Assembly (NCBI RefSeq): GCF_020181595.1
Contig: NZ_CP084028.1
Span: forward strand, 426,919 to 490,918
DNA length: 64,000 nucleotides
From: [Mycobacterium] vasticus
GTDB taxonomy: Bacteria; Actinomycetota; Actinomycetes; Mycobacteriales; Mycobacteriaceae
Direction of reading: 5' to 3'
The translations under genes and the position numbers were made by a program. Shown piece after piece: positions 46,000 to 55,670 of the stretch; within the stretch, counting starts at the first letter, position 1, and each line of letters begins with the position of its first letter. Below the pieces are notes generated by a model. It worked only from the letters and a program-made list of their open reading frames with translations, made no database searches and had not been told where the DNA came from.

Positions 46000-46607
46000 T
46001 GGCCGAAACCACCCGCGTGCACCTGATCCGCCACGGTGAGGTCTACAACCCCGACGGCATCCTCTACGGCCGCATCCCGGGCTTCCGGCTCTCCGAGACC
46101 GGTCGCGGGCAGGCCATCGCCGCCGCGGAGATGCTGGCCGACCGTGACATCGTCGCGGTGATCGCCTCGCCGCTGCAGCGCGCGCAGGAGACCGCGGCGC
46201 CCATCGCCGCGCGCCACGACCTGCCGGTCGACGTCGATGACAATCTGATCGAATCGACCAATATTTTTGAGGGCAAACGGGTTTCGCCCGGTGACGGCGT
46301 CTGGCGCAGTCCGCGGTTCTGGTGGCACCTGCGTAACCCGATTCGCCCGTCCTGGGGTGAGCCCTACGACCAGATCGCTGCCCGGATGGCCACCGCGGTC
46401 GACAAGGCCCGCGCCCGCGCCGCCGGCCACGAGGTGGTGTGCGTCAGTCACCAGTTGCCGGTGTGGACGGTGCGGCAGTACCTCAGCGGCCAGAAGCTCT
46501 GGCACGACCCGCGTCGCCGCCAGTGCGACGTCGGCTCGGTCACCACCCTGGTCTACGACGGTGACCAGCTGGCCGACGTCGAATACCGCGTCCCGGCCGG
46601 CGGCTGA
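45999..46607 (+). CDS. Histidine phosphatase family protein (phosphoglycerate mutase-like, Rv0525-like)
   Basis: A 202-residue enzyme with the phosphohistidine motif LIRHGEVYNPDG, second arginine region SPLQRAQETA and the second His in VVCVSHQLPVW. Positioned as Rv0525. Start TGATG overlap with hemL. Substrate unknown. Confidence 0.9.
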
Positions 46608-46609
46608 CG

Positions 46610-47212
46610 ATGCGGGCGGTGCTGATCGTCCTGGCGGCCGCCCTGATCGGCGGCTGCTCGGTTGGCGACGACGCGGTAACCCAGGGCGGCACCTTCGAGT
46701 TCGTCTCGCCCGGTGGCAAGACCGACATCACCTATGACCCGCCGGCCGAGCGTGGCCGGCCCGGTCCGATCTCCGGGCCCGACCTGATGGACCCGTCGCG
46801 CACCATCGGCGTCGATGACTTCGCCGGCAAGGTCGTCGTACTCAACGTGTGGGGGCAGTGGTGCGGGCCGTGCCGCAGCGAAATCACGGAACTGCAAAAG
46901 GTTTACGACGCCACCAAGGCTGACGGTGTGGCTTTTCTGGGCATCGACGTGCGCGACCCCGAACCGCAGGCGTCCCGGGACTTCGTCAAAGACCGGCGCA
47001 TCAGCTACCCGTCGATCTACGACCCGGCGATGCGCACCATGATCGCGTTCGGCGGCCGCTACCCGTCGTCGGTGATCCCGGCGACCATGGTGCTCGACCG
47101 GCAGCACCGGGTGGCCGCGGTGTTCCTGCGTGAGGTGATCGCCCAAGACCTGCAGCCCGTCGTGCAGCGACTGGCCCGGGAAGGCACCGAAAGCGCCGAG
47201 GGACAGCCATGA
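46610..47212 (+). CDS. Thioredoxin-like lipoprotein, ResA type (Rv0526-like)
   Basis: A 200-residue lipoprotein: signal with lipobox LIGGC (Cys at residue 16), then a TlpA/ResA-like thioredoxin domain with WCGPC and cis-Pro in SSVIPATMVLD. It would reduce the CXXCH cysteines of apocytochrome c outside the membrane, taking electrons from the CcdA protein encoded next. Overlaps ccdA by ATGA. Confidence 0.92.
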   Translation: MRAVLIVLAAALIGGCSVGDDAVTQGGTFEFVSPGGKTDITYDPPAERGRPGPISGPDLMDPSRTIGVDDFAGKVVVLNVWGQWCGPCRSEITELQKVYDATKADGVAFLGIDVRDPEPQASRDFVKDRRISYPSIYDPAMRTMIAFGGRYPSSVIPATMVLDRQHRVAAVFLREVIAQDLQPVVQRLAREGTESAEGQP

Positions 47213-47976
47213 GCGGACTGACCGCCACCGCCACCGGCGGCCCACTGCTGCTGGCCGTTGCGGTCTCGGCGCTGGCCGGGCTGGTGTCGTTCGCCTCGCC
47301 GTGCGTGGTCCCCCTGGTGCCCGGCTACCTGTCGTATCTGGCGGCCGTGGTGGGTGTCGAGGAGCGTGCCGAGCGACGCGCCTCCGGTGCCCGGTGGCGG
47401 GTGGCGTTCTCGGCGCTGCTGTTCGTGGCCGGGTTCACCGCGGTGTTCCTGCTCGGCTCGATAGCGGTGCTCGGCATGACCACCACCTTGATCACCAATC
47501 AGGTTCTGCTGCAACGGGTCGGCGGTGCGATCACCATCGTGATGGGACTGGTTTTCGTGGGATTCGTTCCGGTGATGCAACGTTCACTGCGGTTCACCCC
47601 GCAGCAGCTGTCGAGCGTGCTGGGCGCCCCGTTGCTGGGCGCGGTGTTCGCGCTGGGCTGGACGCCGTGCCTGGGGCCCACCCTGACCGGGGTGATCGCC
47701 GTCGCCTCGGCCACCGACGGCTCCAGCGTGGCCCGCGGCGTGCTGCTGGTGATCGCCTACTGCCTGGGTCTGGGTATCCCGTTCGTGGCGCTGGCCTTCG
47801 GGTCGGCCAGTGCGGTGGCCGGGCTGGGCTGGCTGCGCCGCCACACCCGGACCATTCAGATCCTGGGCGGGGTGCTGCTGATCGCCGTCGGTCTTGCGCT
47901 GGTGACCGGCGTGTGGGGCCACTTCGTGGCCGCCGTGCGCGACACCCTGGTCTCCGATGTCAGGCTGCCGATCTGA
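47209..47976 (+). CDS. ccdA: Cytochrome c biogenesis thiol-disulphide transporter
   Basis: A 255-residue protein with six transmembrane segments. The redox cysteines lie in SFASPCVVPLVPGY and LGWTPCLGPTLTG. Transfers electrons from cytoplasmic thioredoxin to the ResA-like lipoprotein. Equivalent to Rv0527. Stop overlaps the resB start. Confidence 0.94.
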   Translation: MSGLTATATGGPLLLAVAVSALAGLVSFASPCVVPLVPGYLSYLAAVVGVEERAERRASGARWRVAFSALLFVAGFTAVFLLGSIAVLGMTTTLITNQVLLQRVGGAITIVMGLVFVGFVPVMQRSLRFTPQQLSSVLGAPLLGAVFALGWTPCLGPTLTGVIAVASATDGSSVARGVLLVIAYCLGLGIPFVALAFGSASAVAGLGWLRRHTRTIQILGGVLLIAVGLALVTGVWGHFVAAVRDTLVSDVRLPI

Positions 47977-49535
47977 TGCTGATCGCGAAGATCCGTAACA
48001 CCTGGCGGGCGCTGACGTCGATGGGCACCGCATTGGTGCTGCTGGTGCTGCTCGCACTGGCCGCCATCCCCGGTGCCCTGCTGCCGCAACGAAATCTCAA
48101 CGCCGCCAAGGTCGAGGAGTACCAGGCACTGCACCCGGTGCTCGGCCCGTGGCTGAACCGGGCGCAGGCCTTTGATGTCTTCTCCAGCTTCTGGTTCACC
48201 GCCATCTACGTGCTGCTGTGCGTGTCGCTGATCGGCTGCCTGACTCCGCGGACCGTCGAGCACCTGCGCAACCTGCGGGCCGTCCCGGTCGCCGCTCCCC
48301 GCAACCTGAGCCGGCTGCCCAAGCACGCCGAGGGCGAGTTGACTGGTGACGCAACGCAACTCGGAAACGAACTCAGCGACCGGCTGCGCGGCTGGCGGCG
48401 GACCGTCCGCGCGCAGGGCGGCGTCGTCGAGGTGTCGGCGGAAAAGGGGTACCTGCGCGAATTCGGCAACCTGGTCTTCCATTTCGCGCTGTTGGGGCTG
48501 CTGGCGTCGGTCGCGATCGGTCGCCTGTTCGGCTACGAGGGCAACGTGATGGTGATCGCCGACGGCGGGCCCGGATTCTGCTCCGCCTCGCCGGCCGCAT
48601 TCGACTCGTTTCGCGCCGGAGCCACCGTGGACGGCACCCGGCTGCACCCGATGTGTATCCGGGTCAACGACTTCACCGCGAACTACCTGGACTCCGGGCT
48701 GGCCACCTCCTTCACCGCGCACATCGACTACCAGAGCGGCGAGGATCTGGCCGCCGACCACTGGCGCCCCTATCTGCTGGAGGTCAACCACCCGCTGCGG
48801 ATCGAGGGCGTGCGCGCCTACCTGCAGGGCCACGGTTACGCGCCCACGTTCACGGTGATCTTCCCGGACGGCCAGACCCGCAGTCAGACGGTGCAGTTCC
48901 GCCCGGACAACCCGCTGACCCTGTTGTCCTCGGGTGCGGTGCGCATCGACCCGCCGGCCGGGGTCTATCCCGACGCCGACGAGCGTCGCAAACACCAGAT
49001 CGGTATCCAGGGCCTGTTCGCCCCGACCGAGCAGCTCGACGACCAGCTGCTGTCCTCGTCGTTCCCGGCGCTCAACGACCCGGCCGTGGCCATCGACGTC
49101 TACCGCGGCGACACCGGCCTGGACACCGGCCGGCCGCAGGGCCTGTTCACCCTGGATTCCCGGCTGATCCACCAGGGCCGGCTGGCCAAGGTGGCCCGGT
49201 CCAACCTCAAGCCCGGTGAACAGATCCGCCTCGACGACGGAACCCGGGTGCGATTCGACGGGGCGGTGCCGTTCATCAACGTCCAGGTCTCGCATGATCC
49301 GGCCGCCCTGTGGGTGCTGGTGTTTGCGATGACGATGATGGCGGGCCTGGTCGTGTCGCTGGCGGTGCGTCGTCGTCGGGTCTGGATCCGGATCACTCCT
49401 GTGGAGCCCGGCCAGTCCAGCGGTACGGTGAACGTCGAGCTGGGCGGGCTGGCCCGCACCGACAACTCCGGCTGGGGTGACGAGTTCGAGCGGTTGATCA
49501 AGCGCCTGCTCGGCAAGGAGGAGCAACGACCGTGA
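47976..49535 (+). CDS. resB: Cytochrome c biogenesis protein ResB
   Basis: A 519-residue membrane protein of the system II haem lyase: transmembrane segments near residues 20, 70 and 160, a large extracytoplasmic domain (about 185-440), and a last helix near 450 (LWVLVFAMTMMAGLVVSLAV). LLPQRNLN and SSFWFTAIYVLLCVSLIGC are typical ResB sequences. Forms the haem-ligating complex with CcsA. Equivalent to Rv0528. Confidence 0.94.
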   Translation: MLIAKIRNTWRALTSMGTALVLLVLLALAAIPGALLPQRNLNAAKVEEYQALHPVLGPWLNRAQAFDVFSSFWFTAIYVLLCVSLIGCLTPRTVEHLRNLRAVPVAAPRNLSRLPKHAEGELTGDATQLGNELSDRLRGWRRTVRAQGGVVEVSAEKGYLREFGNLVFHFALLGLLASVAIGRLFGYEGNVMVIADGGPGFCSASPAAFDSFRAGATVDGTRLHPMCIRVNDFTANYLDSGLATSFTAHIDYQSGEDLAADHWRPYLLEVNHPLRIEGVRAYLQGHGYAPTFTVIFPDGQTRSQTVQFRPDNPLTLLSSGAVRIDPPAGVYPDADERRKHQIGIQGLFAPTEQLDDQLLSSSFPALNDPAVAIDVYRGDTGLDTGRPQGLFTLDSRLIHQGRLAKVARSNLKPGEQIRLDDGTRVRFDGAVPFINVQVSHDPAALWVLVFAMTMMAGLVVSLAVRRRRVWIRITPVEPGQSSGTVNVELGGLARTDNSGWGDEFERLIKRLLGKEEQRP

Positions 49536-50503
49536 ATCGCACCCACATCGACATCGGCTTGGCCCGCTACTCCGACTGGGCGTTCACTTCGGCGCTGATC
49601 GTGTTGGTGATCGCCCTGCTGCTGCTGGCCGTCGAACTGGCGTCTGGCCGCACTCCCGCCGCGGCCGAGCTGGTGCCGGCCGGGGGGGTGCGCGCCGACA
49701 GTGCGACGCCGGGGGTGGTGCACTCCGCGCAGCCACGGTCCCTGGGCGAGCGGGCCGGTCGCGCCGGTCTGGCCCTGGTCTATCTGGGCATCGCGCTGCT
49801 GCTGGCCTGCATCGTGTTCCGCGGCGCCGCCACCCTGCGCCCGCCGTGGGGCAACATGTATGAGTTCATCAACCTGACCTGCTTCTCCGGGATGGTGGCG
49901 GCCGCGCTCGCACTGCGCCGCCCGCAACACCGCAGCCTGTGGGTGTTCGTGCTGCTGCCGCTGCTGATCCTGCTGACGATCTCCCAGCGCTGGCTGTATG
50001 CCACCGCGGCCCCGGTGATGCCCGCGCTGCAGTCCTACTGGCTGCCGATTCACGTCTCGGTGGTCAGCATCGGCTCCGGGGTGTTCCTGGTGGCCGGGGT
50101 GGCCAGCATCCTGTTTCTGCTGCGGTCCTCGCCGTTGAGCGACGCCGACGCCCCGGGCGCACTGGCGCGCATGGTCCGTCGGTTGCCCGACGCGCAGACC
50201 CTGGACCGGATCGCCTACCGGACGACGATCTTCGCGTTCCCGATCTTCGGATTCGGTGTGATCTTCGGCGCGATCTGGGCGGAAGGGGCGTGGGGACGCT
50301 ATTGGGGCTGGGACCCCAAGGAGACGGTCTCCTTCGTCGCCTGGATCATCTACGCCGCTTATCTGCACGCCAGGTCGACGGCCGGATGGCGCGACTACAA
50401 GGCCGCGTGGATCAACGTCGCAGGATTCGTGGCGATGATCTTCAACCTGTTCTTCGTCAACCTGGTGACCGTGGGTCTGCACTCCTATGCCGGGGTCGGC
50501 TGA
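49532..50503 (+). CDS. ccsA: Cytochrome c biogenesis protein CcsA (ResC)
   Basis: A 323-residue multi-spanning protein with the tryptophan-rich haem-handling motif WGRYWGWDPKE and conserved histidines in LPIHVSVV and in GLHSYAG. Partner of ResB in attaching haem to apocytochrome c. Overlaps resB by ATGA-type coupling (GTGA). Equivalent to Rv0529. Confidence 0.95.
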   Translation: MNRTHIDIGLARYSDWAFTSALIVLVIALLLLAVELASGRTPAAAELVPAGGVRADSATPGVVHSAQPRSLGERAGRAGLALVYLGIALLLACIVFRGAATLRPPWGNMYEFINLTCFSGMVAAALALRRPQHRSLWVFVLLPLLILLTISQRWLYATAAPVMPALQSYWLPIHVSVVSIGSGVFLVAGVASILFLLRSSPLSDADAPGALARMVRRLPDAQTLDRIAYRTTIFAFPIFGFGVIFGAIWAEGAWGRYWGWDPKETVSFVAWIIYAAYLHARSTAGWRDYKAAWINVAGFVAMIFNLFFVNLVTVGLHSYAGVG

Positions 50504-50593
50504 TGCCGTTGTCAGCTGGCCTTAGGGCTGCTGCGCTACCCTGCGGACACAGGCCAATCGGCTGAAGCAACCACTGTGACGGGAGAGATTCCA

Positions 50594-51904
50594 GTGTCCG
50601 ACCATGCACCGGGTGATTCGACTCAGCGCAATGAGGTGACGGATCACCCCACCACTCAATTTCCGCCGTATCAGCCGGTCGACGTCGAATCCGACCCGGC
50701 CACCGGAGGCTTCGAGGAGCCGTCCGAGGACAGCGAGACGAGGTCGTTCGGCGGATTCCGCACCGAGCGCCGGTTCTCCGAGCCGCTGGACCCGTGGCCG
50801 TCGCCACCCGTGGACGTCGCGGCCCAGCAGAGCTGGAATCCCGGTCAGGCGACCTGGGTTCCGCAGCCGATGGACAGCCCGCCGCCGGTCTACCACGGTG
50901 GTGCCCCCAATGGCTTCCCCCAGGGCGCCAACGCCCCGTACCGGCCGGCCGGCACCATCGCGCCGTTCTCGGACCTGTCCACCACGTCACTGCTGCGACA
51001 GGTCAAGCCGCCGCCCACCTCCGGTTGGCGCCGCCTGCTGTATGTGGTGTCCGGCCAGCTGATCAACGTCGGCGAGAGCCCCCGCACGACCCGCTACAAC
51101 GACCTGGTGGTGCAGGTCAACCGCCCGCTGCAGGGCTGTCACCGGATCGCGGTGCTCTCGCTCAAGGGCGGTGTCGGCAAGACCACCATCACCGCGACCC
51201 TGGGTGCCACGTTCGCCTCGATCCGCGGCGACCGGGTGGTGGCCGTCGACGCGAACCCGGACCGGGGCACGTTGAGCCAGAAGGTGCCGATGGAGACACC
51301 GGCGACGGTGCGCCACCTGCTGCGCGACGCCGACGGCATCCAGCGCTACAGCGACGTGCGCAGCTACACCAACCAGGGCCCCAGCCGGCTGGAGGTGCTG
51401 GCCTCGGAGAGCGACCCGGCGGTGTCGGAGGCGTTCAGCGCCGAGGACTACGCCCGCACCCTGCAGGTGCTGGAGCGGTTCTACAGCCTGGTGCTCACCG
51501 ACTGCGGCACCGGCCTGATGCACTCGGCGATGTCGGCGGTGCTGTCCAAGGCCGACACCATGATCGTGGTGAGCTCCGGCTCGGTCGACGGCGCGCGCAG
51601 TGCCTCGGCGACGCTGGACTGGCTGGACGCGCACGGTCACGAGGAGTTGGTGCGCAACTCCATCGCGGTGATCAACGCGGTGCGTCCCCGCTCGGGCAAG
51701 GTCGACATGCAGAAGGTGGTCGACCACTTCTCCCGGCGCTGCCGTGCGGTGCGTCTGGTGCCGTTCGACCCGCATCTGGAAGAGGGCGCCGAGATCGACC
51801 TGATGCGGCTGAAGCGCGAGACCAAGGAGGCGCTGGTCGAGCTGGCGGCCGTCGTCGCCGAAGCGTTCCCGGGCGACGACCGCTCAAATCAGCACTTCGT
51901 CTAG
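50594..51904 (+). CDS. MinD/ParA-like P-loop ATPase (Rv0530-like)
   Basis: A 436-residue protein: a Pro-rich, disordered-looking N-terminal 150 residues followed by a SIMIBI-class ATPase with the deviant Walker motif LKGGVGKTTI (about residue 190), VDANPDRG and DCGTGL. Resembles the ESX-associated EspI/Rv3876-type ATPases in layout. The GTG at 50594 has GGGAGAG 8 bases upstream; a GTG six codons earlier is an alternative. Partner and role unknown. Confidence 0.88.
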   Translation: MSDHAPGDSTQRNEVTDHPTTQFPPYQPVDVESDPATGGFEEPSEDSETRSFGGFRTERRFSEPLDPWPSPPVDVAAQQSWNPGQATWVPQPMDSPPPVYHGGAPNGFPQGANAPYRPAGTIAPFSDLSTTSLLRQVKPPPTSGWRRLLYVVSGQLINVGESPRTTRYNDLVVQVNRPLQGCHRIAVLSLKGGVGKTTITATLGATFASIRGDRVVAVDANPDRGTLSQKVPMETPATVRHLLRDADGIQRYSDVRSYTNQGPSRLEVLASESDPAVSEAFSAEDYARTLQVLERFYSLVLTDCGTGLMHSAMSAVLSKADTMIVVSSGSVDGARSASATLDWLDAHGHEELVRNSIAVINAVRPRSGKVDMQKVVDHFSRRCRAVRLVPFDPHLEEGAEIDLMRLKRETKEALVELAAVVAEAFPGDDRSNQHFV

Positions 51905-51910
51905 CGGGCC

Positions 51911-52063
51911 CTAAGGCTTGTTGTCGCCCTGGCCGATCCGACGCAGGAAATCCGGGTCGTCGTCCGGGCCGATGACGCGGGTCCTCGGCCGGCTGCGCGC
52001 GGTTCGCAGCGCGATGTAGATCAAGGCCCCCAAGGTCACTGCGAGGAGCACGTAGAGCGGCAC
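51911..52063 (-). CDS. Small membrane protein (Rv0530A-like)
   Basis: A 50-residue protein on the opposite strand between two plus-strand genes. It starts MPLYVLLAVTLGALIYIALR (one transmembrane segment) and continues basic then acidic (GPDDDPDFLRRIGQGDN). The GTG start is preceded by a perfect AGGAGG 8 bases upstream, strong support for translation. Position and form match the small M. tuberculosis gene Rv0530A. Confidence 0.8.
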   Translation of the reverse strand: MPLYVLLAVTLGALIYIALRTARSRPRTRVIGPDDDPDFLRRIGQGDNKP

Positions 52064-52125
52064 GGCGGACACCTCCTGGGGCCGAATATACCGCTAGCGC
52101 CGTCTGGGCAGGTCAGGCCCGGCAG

Positions 52126-52131
52126 TAGGCT
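52126..52131 (+). promoter_or_regulatory. -10 element of a probable short-leader promoter
   Basis: TAGGCT is followed by 8 bases and the GTG at 52140; no ribosome binding site is present. Confidence 0.4.
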
Positions 52132-52139
52132 GGGCGACC

Positions 52140-52436
52140 GTGATGGCAGGTCGAGCCCCGTTGGGGCGTGCGGTTTTGGATGTTGTGGTGTACACGCTCG
52201 CCCGGCTGGGGCTGGTGGTCGTGCTCAGTGCGGTGGTCTACGGGGTGGCGCGGCTGCTCGGGCTCAATGACTTCCCGCCCATCATGGCGATGCTGCTGGC
52301 CCTGATCGTGGCGCTGCCGCTGGGCATGTGGGTCTTCACGCCGCTGCGCAAGCGCGCCAACGAAAGCCTGTCGGTGGCCGGTGAGCGGCGTCGGCGCGAA
52401 CGCGCGGAGTTGCAGGCGAAGCTGCGCGGGGAGTGA
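52140..52436 (+). CDS. DUF4229 family membrane protein (Rv0531-like)
   Basis: A 98-residue protein with two transmembrane helices (about residues 14-40 and 46-66) and a charged C-terminal tail NESLSVAGERRRRERAEL, the DUF4229 layout. Corresponds to Rv0531. Start GTG at 52140, immediately followed by an ATG that could also serve. Convergent with menA, 10 bases apart. Confidence 0.83.
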   Translation: MMAGRAPLGRAVLDVVVYTLARLGLVVVLSAVVYGVARLLGLNDFPPIMAMLLALIVALPLGMWVFTPLRKRANESLSVAGERRRRERAELQAKLRGE

Positions 52437-52446
52437 CTTCTCTGCG

Positions 52447-53328
52447 TCAGCGCAGGTAGGCCAGCGCCACCGCCTCGGCCACGGCCCACACCAGCATGGT
52501 CAGCCCGGTGTCGCGCAGCACCGGAATCAACTGCGTCCCGCCTCGCCGCGACCCCACCGGGGCTATCGCCCGCACCGCCAGCGGGGTGGCGATCAGCCCG
52601 AGCGCGGCCCACGGGGTGGCCCGCATCAGCGCCAGCGTCATCGCCCCGGTCAACAGCACCAGCAGCTGAAACAGCACCCGGGTGCGGGCGTCGCCGAGTC
52701 GCACCGCCAGGGTGATCTTGCCCGCCGGCTCGTCGGTGTCGATATCGCGCAGATTGTTGGCCACCAGCACCGCCGACGACAGTGCCCCGACACCGACGGC
52801 CAACGCCGCGCCGACCCAGTCCACCCGCAGTGCCTGGGTGTACTGGGTGCCCAGGACGGCCACCAGCCCGAAGAACACGAACACCGCGACCTCACCGAAC
52901 CCGGAGTAGCCGTACGGCTTGGCCCCGCCGGTGTAGAGCCACGCCCCGGCGATGCAGGCCGCCCCGACGGCCACCAGCCACGGGGCGCTGACCAGGGCCA
53001 GCGCCAGTCCGGCCAGCGCACCGATCGACAGCGCCACCACCGCCGCGCTCAGCACCGCCCGCGGGGAGGCCAGCCGTGAGCCCACCAGCCGCAGCGGCCC
53101 GGTCCGAACGTCGTCGGTGCCGCGGATGCCGTCGGAGTAGTCGTTGGCGAAGTTCACCCCGATGATCAGCGCCACCGCGACCGTCAGTGCCAGCAGCGCC
53201 TTCCACCACACGGCCGCGCCGAGCCAGGCCGCCGCGCCCGTCCCGGCGATCACCGGGGCGATCGCATTCGGCAGGGTACGGGGCCGGGCCCCCTCGATCC
53301 ATTGTGCAAAGCTGGCCTTCTCAGACAT
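52447..53328 (-). CDS. menA: 1,4-dihydroxy-2-naphthoate prenyltransferase
   Basis: A 293-residue UbiA-family membrane enzyme transferring the polyprenyl chain to DHNA in menaquinone synthesis. The two Asp-rich motifs are NFANDYSDG (residues about 58-66) and NNLRDIDTD (about 188-196). The ATG (MSEKASF) has AAGGATC 7 bases upstream. Only 33 bases separate it from the divergent phosphorylase gene. In H37Rv fabH and PE_PGRS6 precede it; both are missing here. Confidence 0.94.
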   Translation of the reverse strand: MSEKASFAQWIEGARPRTLPNAIAPVIAGTGAAAWLGAAVWWKALLALTVAVALIIGVNFANDYSDGIRGTDDVRTGPLRLVGSRLASPRAVLSAAVVALSIGALAGLALALVSAPWLVAVGAACIAGAWLYTGGAKPYGYSGFGEVAVFVFFGLVAVLGTQYTQALRVDWVGAALAVGVGALSSAVLVANNLRDIDTDEPAGKITLAVRLGDARTRVLFQLLVLLTGAMTLALMRATPWAALGLIATPLAVRAIAPVGSRRGGTQLIPVLRDTGLTMLVWAVAEAVALAYLR

Positions 53329-53361
53329 GGGCACGATCCTTACACGCCAGAGGAGCTCACT

Positions 53362-54138
53362 TTGCTCGGAGTGATCGGTGGCAGCGGGTTCTACTCGTTG
53401 TTCGGCGACAACGCGCGCCGGCTGGAATGCGACACCCCCTATGGCCGGCCCAGCGCGGAGATCACCGTGGGCACCGTCGGCGGCCGCGAGGTCGCGTTCC
53501 TGCCGCGGCACGGCGAGCAGCACGAGTTCTCCGCGCACACCGTGCCCTACCGGGCCAATATGTGGGCGCTGCGGGCGCTGGGGGTGCGGCGCATCCTGGC
53601 GCCGTGTGCGGTGGGCAGCCTGACTCCGGAGCTGCCGCCGGGAACGGTCGTGGTGCCCGACCAGCTGGTGGACCGCACCCGGGCCCGCGCCGACACCTAC
53701 TTCGACGACGGCGGTGTGCACGTCGAGTTCGCCGACCCGTACTGCCCGACGCTGCGGGCGGTGATGACCGGTCTGCCCGACGTCGTCGACGGCAGCACCA
53801 TGGTGGTGATCCAGGGCCCGCGGTTCTCCACCCGTGCCGAGAGCCAATGGTTCGCCTCAGCAGGCTTCCGGCTGATCAACATGACCGGTTACCCCGAGGC
53901 GGTGCTGGCGCGCGAGCTTGAGATCTGTTACGCCGCAGTGGCGTTGGTCACCGACCTCGATGCCGGCATCGACGTCGGCAGCGGCGTGCGGACAGTCGAT
54001 GTGTTCGCGGAGTTCAAGAGGAACATCGAGCCGTTCAAGAAGCTGGTGTTGCAGGGTATCGAGCAGATCGACGAGCGCCGCAGCTGTACGCACTGCCTGC
54101 CGCACGAGGGCGTTCAGTTGCCGTTCGAGCTGCCCTGA
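53362..54138 (+). CDS. pnp: 5'-methylthioadenosine/purine nucleoside phosphorylase (Rv0535-like)
   Basis: A 258-residue MTAP-family phosphorylase releasing adenine from 5'-methylthioadenosine or related nucleosides. Family motifs: [45 protein letters not shown] and [13 protein letters not shown]. It begins with TTG at 53362, supported by AGGAG 6 bases upstream. The 3' end overlaps the convergent membrane protein by 25 bases. Confidence 0.93.
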   Translation: MLGVIGGSGFYSLFGDNARRLECDTPYGRPSAEITVGTVGGREVAFLPRHGEQHEFSAHTVPYRANMWALRALGVRRILAPCAVGSLTPELPPGTVVVPDQLVDRTRARADTYFDDGGVHVEFADPYCPTLRAVMTGLPDVVDGSTMVVIQGPRFSTRAESQWFASAGFRLINMTGYPEAVLARELEICYAAVALVTDLDAGIDVGSGVRTVDVFAEFKRNIEPFKKLVLQGIEQIDERRSCTHCLPHEGVQLPFELP

Positions 54139-55553
54139 GGCTCGTCGGTTCCCCGATAGATCTTCGGCCCGTCTCCGAGCGTCTTCGCGGTGGCGTTCTG
54201 CGTCCGGAAGATGCTCGGTGAACCGCGGTCACCGGGGCGGGGACGCTCCGCGCGGGCGAATCGGGCGGAGATTATCGCGACCACCATTGCGCACCAAGCC
54301 AATCCGCACAGCACCAGATCGAAGGTGCTGGTGATCTGCTGCGCCAAGCCATTGCCGTAGACCGGGTTGGCCAGCGCTGCCTCCTGCTGGGCCTGCGCCA
54401 GCCGTGGCGCCAGGCCGACACCGACCACCAGGCGCGCGATGGTGAACCCGAACAGCACCGCGGCCACCGACCAGACGGCGGCCACCGGTAGCGACCGATT
54501 GCCCAGGTTGATCCGCAGCCAGATCGCGACCACCGCGGTCACCACGTCGAAGGCCGCCATCGCCGCGCTGTCGTACGGCGAATAGGGCAGGCCCAGTGTC
54601 GCGGCCACCACGATGTCGTCGAGACGCATGATGGCCGAACCCACACACCAGACGATGATGAGCAGCAAGATGTTTCGCGTGGCGAGCAGCCAGGTGGCGC
54701 CCGGGGCGTCACGCAGTGCGACCACGGCGAAGATCGCCGCGGCGGCAACCCACGCCAAAAAGCCCTCGAATCCCACGCCCATGGTGGAGGTGTTCTGGGC
54801 GATGCCGTGAAACCCGTCGACGAACCGGCCCGCCGGCATCACCCAGACCAATGCCCCCGACACCAGCGTCGCGCCACCGAGTATGACGATCGCGAGTTGG
54901 GATGCCTTGTCGTGCCGCAGAATCCAGCGCGACGCCGTGGCGACGGTGATCCATGCCACCGCCCCGTAGACGACTGCGGTGACGATGATCGCGACCTGCT
55001 GGCTACGGTACTCAGCGGCTCCGTCGGGTAGTGCGTAGTGCACCCGCCAGTACAGGTTGAACGCCACACTGACTGCGGCGCCGATGATCGAGGCGTAGCC
55101 CACGGCGCGCACCGCGCGCTTCCAGAATCGGGCCGGCCCGGCCAGTACCGGCTGCGCGGCCAGCAGGGCCCCAGCGGCCCCCAGCCAGGCTCCCGGGCCC
55201 ACCCCGCCGGGCGGCTGTGCGCTGCCGCCGTAGCGGATGGTCTGTACCGCGTCGAAGGCGACCACGCCGAGAACCAGCGCCAGATACGGGGCGGCGAGCG
55301 TCAACCGGAGCAGCCCGAGCAGGCGCGGATTGGGGTGCGCGCCGGTGATCCGCCAGGGCCCGACATAGGTGGCGGCCAGCGAACCGAGTGCCAGGACGGT
55401 GGCCGCCGTGCCGGCCGCCTGCAGTCGGGGGTCGGCGGTGGGAATCCCGACACCGAAAAACAGATTCCACGGCAACACCGACGCGGCGCACAGCAGTACC
55501 GCTGCGGTCACATCGCGGCCGATATTCCAGCTTCTGGTCGACTCGCCGGTCAT
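54114..55553 (-). CDS. Multi-spanning membrane protein (Rv0537c-like)
   Basis: A 479-residue protein with about ten to twelve predicted transmembrane helices and a hydrophilic C-terminal tail after residue 440. No transporter or enzyme motif recognised. Matches Rv0537c in size and position; galE3, which lies before it in H37Rv, is absent. Confidence 0.82.
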   Translation of the reverse strand: MTGESTRSWNIGRDVTAAVLLCAASVLPWNLFFGVGIPTADPRLQAAGTAATVLALGSLAATYVGPWRITGAHPNPRLLGLLRLTLAAPYLALVLGVVAFDAVQTIRYGGSAQPPGGVGPGAWLGAAGALLAAQPVLAGPARFWKRAVRAVGYASIIGAAVSVAFNLYWRVHYALPDGAAEYRSQQVAIIVTAVVYGAVAWITVATASRWILRHDKASQLAIVILGGATLVSGALVWVMPAGRFVDGFHGIAQNTSTMGVGFEGFLAWVAAAAIFAVVALRDAPGATWLLATRNILLLIIVWCVGSAIMRLDDIVVAATLGLPYSPYDSAAMAAFDVVTAVVAIWLRINLGNRSLPVAAVWSVAAVLFGFTIARLVVGVGLAPRLAQAQQEAALANPVYGNGLAQQITSTFDLVLCGLAWCAMVVAIISARFARAERPRPGDRGSPSIFRTQNATAKTLGDGPKIYRGTDEPQGSSNGN

Positions 55554-55670
55554 TTGCTCACCATAACCTCGTGGCGTGGCTATGCCGCTGAACAGCGAAG
55601 ATCGTGCCGGTCGGCTGTCGGTGTGCGCGGTTAGACTGGCAAATCAGTGGGCGTAAGGAGGAGTTTTCGC

